From positions 1-64,000 of the forward strand of contig DASYFG010000003.1 of the NCBI GenBank assembly GCA_036498565.1: a stretch of DNA of 64,000 nucleotides. Reading direction: 5' to 3'. This DNA is from DASYFG01 sp036498565 (GTDB lineage: Bacteria > Bacillota > Bacilli > Lactobacillales > Lactobacillaceae). Position 1 is the first letter of the stretch, and every line of letters starts with the position of its first letter. This document shows positions 49,878 through 57,600 of this stretch, piece after piece. The position numbers and the translations under genes were made by a program. The notes beneath the pieces are model-generated. The model searched no databases, was not told the origin of the DNA, and saw nothing but the letters and a program-made list of their open reading frames with translations.

Positions 49878-52800
49878 ATGCAAAGTAATTTCGATTTTTT
49901 GAAACTTAATGTGGATGAAGACTTACAAACGTTGTTTCAACAGACGCATGATGTTGAACAAAACTACGCAAACGGGACGTACACGACAATTATGGGGCCG
50001 TTGCGCCCGGTGATTGAACACGTCGCGCGCTATTTGGCGGACCAACATTACGTCAAATTATCACAACACGCGTCATTTCACGATGTGCTGAAGCAACTAT
50101 CGAGAAACCAAGTCCTGCCAAAACCGGTCATGGATTTGTTTTCTGATTTGAAAAACCAAGGCAACACGGCTAGTCACGTTGTGGCAACGACGGTGAGTCA
50201 AGAAGAAGCCTTGCGTGCGTTGCATAAGGTTTATGATTTGTTGGTGTGGTTGGTCAACGAGTATTACGACCAACAAGTCGTTGCGAATTTCAAAGAACCA
50301 GTTGCCCAAAAGACCTATCAAACAATGGCGGAACGTAAATTGGTTTATGTTCAAACGGCCAATAACGATGACGGTTTGTGGCCCGCATATGATGGATTGG
50401 AAAAAATTGGTGAGGCGTCAACGCCCGCCGATGATTTGGAAGCGGACTGGTCGCCCAACTCGGAATTTTTGCGTGAAACCGCGACGCATCGGGTACGTCA
50501 ATATATGAACACGTCCGGTGTGCCGTTCACCGTGCAATGGGCGGAACTGGCGTGGATTAAAGACAAGCGCGAGTGGTTCCATGATTATGACGTGCATAAT
50601 GTTTTGCAACGTTCTAATTACAAGCGCGCTGAAAATGTCACGGGTGATGAGTGGTATCAGGTTGATTTAGAAACTGCTAAAAAAGCCATCAAAGCCGTCA
50701 AAGAAGGTCGTCAAGCTATCGATGCCCCAGCCCAAGCACAAACAACAATCGAACTACGCCCAGAACAAGCAGACGCGGTCGCACAAACGCGCAAAGTGTT
50801 CAAAAAATCCGCCAAGATGCTTTGGAATGCCAAAATGCGGTTTGGTAAAACTTTGACTGCACTGGAGCTCATCAAACAAGAAGCGTTCCAAAAAGTGTTG
50901 ATTATGACGCATCGCCCGGTCGTTTCTGATAGTTGGTTTGAAGATTTTAACAAAATGCAACTTGGCCAAGCCGGTTATTTATACGGATCAAAGGACAAAG
51001 GCGAGCACATCGAGACACTTGTTGAATCCAACAGCCCGTTTATTTATTTTGCTAGTATTCAGGATTTGCGTGGTTCAGAAACGGTCGGCGGCAAGGCCGG
51101 TGACAAAAACAAAATTATTTTTGACACGCCGTGGGATCTTGTGATTATTGACGAGGCGCACGAAGGCACACAAACGCAGTTGGCCGGCAATGTCTTGCGC
51201 GCGGTGACAACGGATAAGACGAAGACGTTGGAATTATCTGGCACGCCGTTTAATTTGCTGAATGACTACGATGAAGACCAAGTCTTTACTTGGGATTACG
51301 TCATGGAACAGGAAGCAAAAGCCAAGTGGAACGCCGAACATCCTAACACGCGTAACCCGTATGAACGCTTGCCAAAAGTGTCGATGTATACGTTTGCAAT
51401 GCGTAATTCGGCTTTCGTTGATGAGACGAAGGCGTTTAATTTCCGGGAATTTTTCCGGACGGATGATACAGGAAAGTTCGTGTATGAAGCGGACGTGAAT
51501 AATTTCCTTGATGAAATCACGCGCCCCGATAAGTTGACGAATTATCCGTATTCAACGCCGGACTTCCGTGAGACGTTACGTCATACACTGTGGTTGGTGC
51601 CCGGTGTCAAAGAAGCCAAGGCGTTAACCGCATTGATGCAAGAGCACCCAGTTTTTGGTCAGGAATATAAGATTATCAATATTGTTGACAATGATAAGAG
51701 CGATAATATTGAAGAAGCGAGTCAAAAAGATTTGGAGCGCGTCCGTCAAGCGATTACCAACAAAGCTTTCAAAACGAAAACCATTACAATTACCGTGCGC
51801 AAACTCACGACAGGCGTGAACGTGCCTGAATGGACGGCCGTGATGTTTTTGAACAACACGACGAGTGCGATGCAATACTTGCAAGCCGCGTTCCGCGCGC
51901 AGACGCCTTACGCCGATGAGACGGGGATGAAGGAAAATGCCTACATCTTTGATTTCGCACCTGATCGTGCTTTGACTGTTATGGCAGAATCAACAGGTTT
52001 GAGTACGGGCGTGGGCAAAGTCGGCACGCAAGCACAAAAAGACGACATGGCGCGCTTGTTGAATTTCCTGCCGATTCTTGGTCAAAATGACCACGGCATG
52101 ACAGAGTATAAAGTCGACAAACTCCTCAACCAAATCAAACGTGTCTACGCTGAAAAAGCCGTGCGTTCCGGCTTTGACGATGATTCTTTGTATAGCGAAG
52201 CATTGTTGCGCATGGACCAAGCGGATTTGGATGATTTTAAAAATCTGCAAGCCATTGTTGGCTCAACGAAGCGTGAGAAGCTGCCAAACAAGATTGACGT
52301 GAACAATCAAGGTTTGTCAGATGAAGAATACGATAACAAAGAAAAAGGCGAAAAGAAGAAGCCAAAAGACCGTTCCGAAGCGGAAAAAGCAGCGATTGAA
52401 AAAGCCAAAGCACTGAAAAGACACAAGCAGACAATGATTTCAATTCTGCGCGGCATCTCAATTCGGGTTCCGATGATGATTTATGGGATGGATGTGGATT
52501 TGGCGGATGACATTACGATTGATAACTTCGCGACCGCCGTTGACCAACAATCTTGGGATGAATTCATGCCAAAGGGCGTGACCAAAGGTGAGTTCGCCAA
52601 GTACAAAAAGTATTATGACGCCGAAGTTTTCATCGAAGCGGGCCGGATTATTCGTCGGAAGGTCAAAGAATTAGACGCCTTGCCACCGATTGAGCGCGCC
52701 GAAGAATTGGCGATTATCTTCGGTTCCTTCAAGAATCCTGACAAAGAAACCGTCCTGACGCCGTGGCGCGTGGTCAACCTGCACATGAGCAAAACGGTCG

Positions 52801-54260
52801 GTGGGCTGTCGTTCTTCGATGACCAATTCGAGCAGACGCGTAATGGCAACATGCCGGAAAATCATTGGGTTACCACGCCTGACACGGCCAAAGTTTTCAA
52901 ACCTAACACGAAAATTCTAGAAATCAACTCGAAAACCGGTCTCTACCCACTGTACGCGGCGACAAGCTTGTATTATCAAGCTTACGCCAAGATGAACGAG
53001 ACACAAGCCGGCAAATTCACGCCGGAAGACGAAGAACAACTCTGGCAAGATATTCTCGCCAATAATATCTACGTCGTTGCCAAAACACCAATGGCCAAAA
53101 CCATCACACAGCGGACATTGGCCGGCTATCGTGACGTGAACACCAACGTCGCGTTCGTCGACAACATTGTCGAAACCGCCAAAACCAGCGTCCAAGATGG
53201 CGTAAATCTCGTAAAGGAGGCATTCACCCATATGAAATTCGATGTTGTAATCGGCAATCCTCCGTATCAGGAAGAATCGGCTGGTGCAAGTAGTAGTAGT
53301 GATCCCGTTTTCCATCATTTTATGGACTTGTCATATCAACTTGCTGATAAAGTTACTTTGATTACGCCCGCTCGATTCTTATCAAATGCGGGTAAGACAC
53401 CTGCTAAATGGAATCAAAAAATGCTTGCAGATGAACATTTGAAAGTTGTTTATTACGAAGCAAAGAGTGATAAAATTTTCCCTAATACGGACATTAAGGG
53501 CGGTGTAGTCATTACGTATCGGGATGCACAAACTATCTTAGGACCAATTGGAACATTTACTAGCTTCCCTGAACTAAGCAGCATCGTGAAAAAAGTAGAT
53601 GCGGACCATCCAGAAAGTCTTAATTCCATTGCGTTTGCACGAACTAGCTACTCATTCTCTGATATTATGCATCAAGAACATCCAGAGCTTGAGAGCCTGA
53701 TGAGTAAGGGTCATCAGTATGATGTAGGGTCAAATGTATTCGACATTTTAAAAGGCGTTTTCTTTGATGAAAAGCCAGATGATGGTGACGATTATGTTGA
53801 ATTATATGGATTGAAAGCGAAATCCCGAACCTATCAGTGGATAAAACGAGTATATCTAAAGCCGCATGCTAATTTAGATAAATATAAGGTGTTGGTACCT
53901 AAGTCTAATGGTTCGGGTGCTCTGGGTGAAACCCTGAGCACGCCGTTAATCGGCGAGCCGTTAATCGGCCATACAGAAACATTCATGAGTTTTGGTGACT
54001 TTGACTCAGAACAAGAAGCACAAGCCGCTTTGAAATATATTAAGTCAAAATTTGCTCGAGTTATGTTGGGAGTACTGAAAGTCACTCAAGACAATCCACT
54101 ATCTACTTGGGCAAAAGTCCCACTACAAGATTTCACCGCTAACTCCGACATTGACTGGACGCAATCGATTCCTGAAATCGATGCGCAGTTATATGCGAAG
54201 TACCAACTCACGCCTGATGAAATTCAGTTCATCGAAGAGAAAGTCACCGCGATGAAATAA
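49878..54260 (+). CDS. fused GIY-YIG-like nuclease, SF2 helicase and Eco57I-type methylase
   Basis: 1460 aa, a candidate restriction-modification protein. Residues 1-150 resemble the DUF4145 region of HsdR. About 155-270 look like a T5orf172/GIY-YIG nuclease: LVYV at 155, KIG at 176, HRVRQY near 203, then DYDVHNVLQRSNYKR and DEWYQVD. The SF2 helicase follows: AKMRFGKTLTA near 319, IIDEAH near 424, SGTPF near 454, TTGVNVPEW near 644, QAAFRAQTPY near 671. The methylase part shows TPWRVVNLHM near 961, KILEINSKTGLYPLY near 1013 in place of a normal motif I, and GNPPY at 1126-1130. DNA after 53.25 kb is visibly more AT-rich. ATG 49878 is preceded by GGGTGA; a TTG four codons earlier is possible. 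Confidence 0.8.
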   Translation: MQSNFDFLKLNVDEDLQTLFQQTHDVEQNYANGTYTTIMGPLRPVIEHVARYLADQHYVKLSQHASFHDVLKQLSRNQVLPKPVMDLFSDLKNQGNTASHVVATTVSQEEALRALHKVYDLLVWLVNEYYDQQVVANFKEPVAQKTYQTMAERKLVYVQTANNDDGLWPAYDGLEKIGEASTPADDLEADWSPNSEFLRETATHRVRQYMNTSGVPFTVQWAELAWIKDKREWFHDYDVHNVLQRSNYKRAENVTGDEWYQVDLETAKKAIKAVKEGRQAIDAPAQAQTTIELRPEQADAVAQTRKVFKKSAKMLWNAKMRFGKTLTALELIKQEAFQKVLIMTHRPVVSDSWFEDFNKMQLGQAGYLYGSKDKGEHIETLVESNSPFIYFASIQDLRGSETVGGKAGDKNKIIFDTPWDLVIIDEAHEGTQTQLAGNVLRAVTTDKTKTLELSGTPFNLLNDYDEDQVFTWDYVMEQEAKAKWNAEHPNTRNPYERLPKVSMYTFAMRNSAFVDETKAFNFREFFRTDDTGKFVYEADVNNFLDEITRPDKLTNYPYSTPDFRETLRHTLWLVPGVKEAKALTALMQEHPVFGQEYKIINIVDNDKSDNIEEASQKDLERVRQAITNKAFKTKTITITVRKLTTGVNVPEWTAVMFLNNTTSAMQYLQAAFRAQTPYADETGMKENAYIFDFAPDRALTVMAESTGLSTGVGKVGTQAQKDDMARLLNFLPILGQNDHGMTEYKVDKLLNQIKRVYAEKAVRSGFDDDSLYSEALLRMDQADLDDFKNLQAIVGSTKREKLPNKIDVNNQGLSDEEYDNKEKGEKKKPKDRSEAEKAAIEKAKALKRHKQTMISILRGISIRVPMMIYGMDVDLADDITIDNFATAVDQQSWDEFMPKGVTKGEFAKYKKYYDAEVFIEAGRIIRRKVKELDALPPIERAEELAIIFGSFKNPDKETVLTPWRVVNLHMSKTVGGLSFFDDQFEQTRNGNMPENHWVTTPDTAKVFKPNTKILEINSKTGLYPLYAATSLYYQAYAKMNETQAGKFTPEDEEQLWQDILANNIYVVAKTPMAKTITQRTLAGYRDVNTNVAFVDNIVETAKTSVQDGVNLVKEAFTHMKFDVVIGNPPYQEESAGASSSSDPVFHHFMDLSYQLADKVTLITPARFLSNAGKTPAKWNQKMLADEHLKVVYYEAKSDKIFPNTDIKGGVVITYRDAQTILGPIGTFTSFPELSSIVKKVDADHPESLNSIAFARTSYSFSDIMHQEHPELESLMSKGHQYDVGSNVFDILKGVFFDEKPDDGDDYVELYGLKAKSRTYQWIKRVYLKPHANLDKYKVLVPKSNGSGALGETLSTPLIGEPLIGHTETFMSFGDFDSEQEAQAALKYIKSKFARVMLGVLKVTQDNPLSTWAKVPLQDFTANSDIDWTQSIPEIDAQLYAKYQLTPDEIQFIEEKVTAMK
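53213..53234 (+). promoter_or_regulatory. strong internal Shine-Dalgarno and ATG before the NPPY domain
   Basis: Inside the 1460-codon gene, AAAGGAGG (53213-53220) stands 11 nt before an in-frame ATG (53232) that would start MKFDVVIGNPPYQEE. This would release the C-terminal 342 residues as a separate protein. Such a perfect site rarely occurs within a coding region by chance. Confidence 0.6.
53919..53969. repeat. three adjacent small palindromes inside the methylase coding sequence
   Basis: GCTCTGGGTGAAACCCTGAGC (inverted repeat, 53919 onward; a 9-nt arm with one mismatch-free core), CGCCGTTAATCGGCG (53941-53955) and GCCGTTAATCGGC (53957-53969). The last two are near-direct copies and encode PLIGEPLIG. 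They sit in the AT-rich target-recognition part. Confidence 0.6.
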
Positions 54261-54265
54261 GTTAA

Positions 54266-54316
54266 TGCAACCGTTTGGTTGCGTACATAAAACCGAGGAC
54301 GGTTTTGTTATCAAAT
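54266..54316 (+). terminator. hairpins after the 1460-aa gene
   Basis: GCAACC-GTTT-GGTTGC (54267-54282) and AAAACCG-AGGA-CGGTTTT (54290-54307) follow the stop. The second is followed by GTTATC, so termination may be partial. Confidence 0.55.
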
Positions 54317-54370
54317 AAAAAAGCCTTTTGTATCAATGGTTTGAGCGATAGTTAGGTTTTGTTATCAAAG
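54302..54370. repeat. 15-bp perfect direct repeat before the AlbA_2 gene
   Basis: GGTTTTGTTATCAAA occurs at 54302-54316 and again at 54356-54370, 54 bp apart, in the gap between the large methylase gene and the AT-rich gene. It could mark an insertion boundary. Confidence 0.7.
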
Positions 54371-54382
54371 AAAGGATAAGAA

Positions 54383-55855
54383 ATGGATACGGAAGAACTT
54401 TTAGAGTTAATTCAAAATCATTATGAATCAGAAGTTTTAGATTTTAAGGAAAATTTGGATTTCGCTGATGAAATTGGACAATATATTTCTGCGTTGGGAA
54501 ATTCGGCTATTTTGTCTGGAAATGAGTATGCATTCTTAATTTGGGGAATTAAGGATGTCACGAAGGAGTTGGTTGGTACGGCGTTCAATCCGTGGACCGC
54601 AAAAGCAAAGCAGAAGAGTAGAGAAAATGCTAGTGCTCAAATGCCCTTGATTACTTTTCTAGAAAAGATGCTTGATCCACGATTGGATTTGAAATTTGAA
54701 GAGCATCAAGTAGAAGGAAACCGGATAGTTTCTCTGACCATTGAGGTAAAGCGTGCTAATCAGCCGATTAAGTTTAGCGGTGTGGAGTATATTCGTAGTG
54801 GTTCGTCAAAAGAAAAGTTACAAGCTTTCCGCGAGAAAGAGCGTGCTATTTGGAAAGCATTAGAATCAAAAAAGTTTGAATTGGAAGTGGCCAAGGCCAA
54901 TTTAACGTGGGAGCAAGTTAGACAATTATTAGATGTGGAATATTATAGAGACTTTTTGGGAATTTCTTCTTGGTCGGAAGTCATCCAATCAATGATAGAT
55001 GACCATGTTTTATTATCGGATGGAGATAATCAACGGATTTCAATTACCAATTTGGGTGCGTTTTCATTTGCGCGTCGACTATCTGATTTTGAAAATCAAA
55101 TCGCAAACCATGCGATGAGAATTACTAAATATGATGGTGCTGCAAAATATAGCACAGTAACTTCTGACTATAAAAGCGGTAAAGGCGTCATTTTAGGATT
55201 TGAAAAAATGATTGAGCATATTATGGCGCTTGTTCCGAAAGTTGAAAAATATGATGCACTTCGAGAAAATATTTATCAATTCCCTCAAATAGCAATTCGA
55301 GAATTAGTCGCGAATGCATTGACACATCAAGATTTTTCAATATCGGGACAATCACCAACGATAGAAATATTTAACAATCGTCTGGAAGTGGCTAACCCTG
55401 GAGTACCGCTTATTAAAGTGGATCGGTTATTGGACTTGCCACCTCGTTCACGCAACGAAGAATTAGCCAGTTTGTTTTTTAAGTTTCGTCTTTTTGAAGG
55501 GCGAGGTACTGGAATTGATAAAATAATGAATGCGATAGAACTGACTGAGCAACCTGCTCCGCAAATTATTGAAAGCGGTAATAGTACAGTTGTTAAATTA
55601 AAAGGACGTAAAAAATTCTCTGATTTAACACAAGACGAGAAAAATGAAATTGTATATTGGCATGCAAGTTTGAAATATATCGAGGATGAAGCAATTAACA
55701 ATGCGTCTTTGAGGAAACGATTTGGCGTGCCTGAAACACAAACGGCAGCCATCACAAGAGTTATCGCGAGTGCAAGTGATGCTGGTTTAATCAAACCGTA
55801 TGACGCTACAGTGGGTAAAAAGTTTATGAAATATGTACCGTTTTGGGCAAATTGA
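54383..55855 (+). CDS. AlbA_2 (Schlafen-like) protein with ATPase-fold domain
   Basis: 490 aa. Residues 1-130 match the AlbA_2/Schlafen-type DNA-binding domain (ESEVLDFKENLDFADEIGQYISALGNSA, with FLIWGIKD). A middle linker is followed near 300-400 by a HATPase_c-like segment (QIAIRELVANALTHQDFS, GRGTGIDKIM), which is the usual AlbA_2 plus GHKL pairing. The C-terminal part (about 430-490) looks like a winged helix (RFGVPETQTAAITRVI). It is notably more AT-rich than its neighbours and starts after AAAGGATAAG. It sits inside the R-M island and might regulate or act with it. Function unknown. Confidence 0.8.
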   Translation: MDTEELLELIQNHYESEVLDFKENLDFADEIGQYISALGNSAILSGNEYAFLIWGIKDVTKELVGTAFNPWTAKAKQKSRENASAQMPLITFLEKMLDPRLDLKFEEHQVEGNRIVSLTIEVKRANQPIKFSGVEYIRSGSSKEKLQAFREKERAIWKALESKKFELEVAKANLTWEQVRQLLDVEYYRDFLGISSWSEVIQSMIDDHVLLSDGDNQRISITNLGAFSFARRLSDFENQIANHAMRITKYDGAAKYSTVTSDYKSGKGVILGFEKMIEHIMALVPKVEKYDALRENIYQFPQIAIRELVANALTHQDFSISGQSPTIEIFNNRLEVANPGVPLIKVDRLLDLPPRSRNEELASLFFKFRLFEGRGTGIDKIMNAIELTEQPAPQIIESGNSTVVKLKGRKKFSDLTQDEKNEIVYWHASLKYIEDEAINNASLRKRFGVPETQTAAITRVIASASDAGLIKPYDATVGKKFMKYVPFWAN

Positions 55856-55940
55856 TTATATATCATAAATCGAGATTGACCTGATTATGCTGTAAGTAAA
55901 ATGGTTATATGACTCGGTTTTTAGGTTGATTTAGAATGAG

Positions 55941-55981
55941 GTTTGAACCGATTTGAACCGATTTTGATATCGTTAGATAAT
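55941..55981 (+). promoter_or_regulatory. promoter of the small methylase gene
   Basis: -35 TTGAAC (55953-55958), 17-nt spacer, -10 GATAAT (55976-55981). The -35 is duplicated as GAACCGATTT repeated twice (55945-55964). The AT-rich gap 55856-56045 otherwise holds only the next palindrome. Confidence 0.55.
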
Positions 55982-55991
55982 AAGCAAGGTG

Positions 55992-56014
55992 GTTGTCAAC
56001 TATTAGTTGACAAC
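55992..56014. promoter_or_regulatory. 23-bp palindrome upstream of the small methylase gene
   Basis: GTTGTCAACTA and TAGTTGACAAC are perfect 11-bp arms with one base between them. It lies just after the predicted transcript start and 31 bp before the ATG, so it could be a repressor site or a 5'-UTR hairpin. Confidence 0.7.
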
Positions 56015-56045
56015 TACTTCATTGCACCACAAAAAAAGGAAACAC

Positions 56046-56774
56046 ATGTCAGAAAAAGAACTCATCAAATCAAAGGAACGCGTCAAACAACACGGCGAAG
56101 TTTTTACGCCACAATGGACTGTTGACAAGATGCTCGACCAACCAGGCGTTAAAGAAGCTGCCGAAAGTTTGACAGCGACATTTTTGGAGCCTTCCGCTGG
56201 GGAAGGTGTTTTTCTGGTGGAGATTTTGAACCGCAAGCTACAAGTTGCGCGGGAGTTGAGCGAGAGTTTGGCGGTGTATGAAGAAAATGCGCTGCTTGGC
56301 TTATCGACACTTTACGGCATTGAGTTGCTGGAAGACAACGTGGAGATGCTGGTGATGAACTTGGTGAGTGAGTTCGACCGGCATTATTATGCGGCGATTC
56401 AAGACTTTCAAGGCGCGTACAACCGTGAAGTTGGGCAGAGCGCCAAGGTGATTATTTCGGCCAACATGGTGCAAGGTAACGCGCTGACGCGGGTGAAAAA
56501 TGATGGCTCGCCGATTATTTTTAGCGAATGGACGCTACTACCAGCACAACGGGGCGTGCGTAAAGTGCAGCGTGTCGAATACACGTTTGACGCGATTGTT
56601 GAGCAAGGAGATGCCAATCAAAGTGTGACGCCAGAGAAACAAATTGAAGAAATTGATTTGTTTGCGGATGTTTTCGCTGATGAAACTAGCGCGCCGGATC
56701 AACCAGAATTGCTGCGTTATGTCCCTGTGCCGTTTGTTAAAGTTGGGCAGCAGTTGATTGAAGTAATTGAATGA
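56046..56774 (+). CDS. SAM-binding methylase subunit lacking the NPPY motif
   Basis: 242 aa. It has motif X (GEVFTPQWTVDKML, residues 17-30) and a textbook motif I (FLEPSAGEGVFL, residues 46-57), then YGIELLEDNVEML. Where an N6-adenine methylase should have D-N-P-P-Y it reads FDAIVEQGD. SANMVQGNAL is a likely motif III. It cannot methylate alone but could supply SAM to the C-terminal NPPY domain of the 1460-aa protein. ATG 56046 follows AAGGA; the frame extends back to 56007 without a ribosome site. The next gene overlaps by 4 nt (ATGA). Confidence 0.8.
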   Translation: MSEKELIKSKERVKQHGEVFTPQWTVDKMLDQPGVKEAAESLTATFLEPSAGEGVFLVEILNRKLQVARELSESLAVYEENALLGLSTLYGIELLEDNVEMLVMNLVSEFDRHYYAAIQDFQGAYNREVGQSAKVIISANMVQGNALTRVKNDGSPIIFSEWTLLPAQRGVRKVQRVEYTFDAIVEQGDANQSVTPEKQIEEIDLFADVFADETSAPDQPELLRYVPVPFVKVGQQLIEVIE

Positions 56775-57028
56775 TGGCAAACGATTACCAGCAACTGATA
56801 ATTTTACGCATTGAAAACGACCTCGGCAATTTGCCGGGGGCCGTTATTGATACTGATTTTTCAAAGAACGATGTGCGTGTTGGCGATAAATTGGTAGATG
56901 AAACGGGCCAAGTATATGAAATTTTGTATCGCAGTTTGTATCATGATTATATGACGGGCATGATTGCGTTGGATAATAAGTTTGTGAATCAGGAATTGTT
57001 TGTGGTTAGGGAGAATGGGCATGGTTGA
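56771..57028 (+). CDS. hypothetical protein, 85 aa
   Basis: Unknown. Small acidic beta-rich protein starting MMANDYQQLIILRIENDLGN, with GDKLVDETGQVYEILYRSLYH. Its start overlaps the stop of the SAM-binding gene (ATGA) and its end overlaps the next gene, so all three form one coupled operon. An alternative ATG is at 56774. Confidence 0.65.
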   Translation: MMANDYQQLIILRIENDLGNLPGAVIDTDFSKNDVRVGDKLVDETGQVYEILYRSLYHDYMTGMIALDNKFVNQELFVVRENGHG

Positions 57029-57521
57029 ACGCACGATCACAACGGTCTTTAAGGTCGGTGATAATTTTGTTGCGGAAATTACACCAGCGTTTGATTCATT
57101 ACCAAATGTTGGGACCGTATTGAAAACGAGTAGCGGCACGGCAGTTGTTGTTAGCTATCCAATGGCACCGCATCCAGAGTTTGCAACTGACATTTTGTTG
57201 AGCGGGGATGTACGTGTTAATGATGTTGTTAGCATTCAAGATGACCATGCGATTGGTGCGCGATTAACAAGTATTGAACAACTGAAAATGTCGTTAAATG
57301 CTAATTACGACACCCGTTTTTGGTATAACGACTTACTATGGTACATCGCGCCTTTTTATGATGACGGGACTTGGTTGATCTATGCGAATCGTACGGATTG
57401 GGATAGTGAACCAGTTTTCGTATACGAACATGTTTTAGATGGTTGGCAGTTTGATTTTGGTGAAGGTAAGACGCTTATCGATATTTGGCAAGACATTGAG
57501 CCGTATGATATGTTTTACTAA
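57021..57521 (+). CDS. hypothetical protein, 166 aa
   Basis: Unknown. Acidic, beta-rich, Tyr/Trp-rich in the second half (FWYNDLLWYIAPFYDDGTWL). GGGAG precedes ATG 57021. It overlaps the 85-aa gene by 8 nt and is the last gene of the island, before the cysS promoter. It might belong to the R-M system or be a cargo gene. Confidence 0.65.
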   Translation: MVERTITTVFKVGDNFVAEITPAFDSLPNVGTVLKTSSGTAVVVSYPMAPHPEFATDILLSGDVRVNDVVSIQDDHAIGARLTSIEQLKMSLNANYDTRFWYNDLLWYIAPFYDDGTWLIYANRTDWDSEPVFVYEHVLDGWQFDFGEGKTLIDIWQDIEPYDMFY

Positions 57522-57600
57522 GTACGTCTATAGAACAAACGATTAGGCAGATGCGAACGGACACGGTATAATAAACTGATAAACCTTGGAGGACGCAGAC

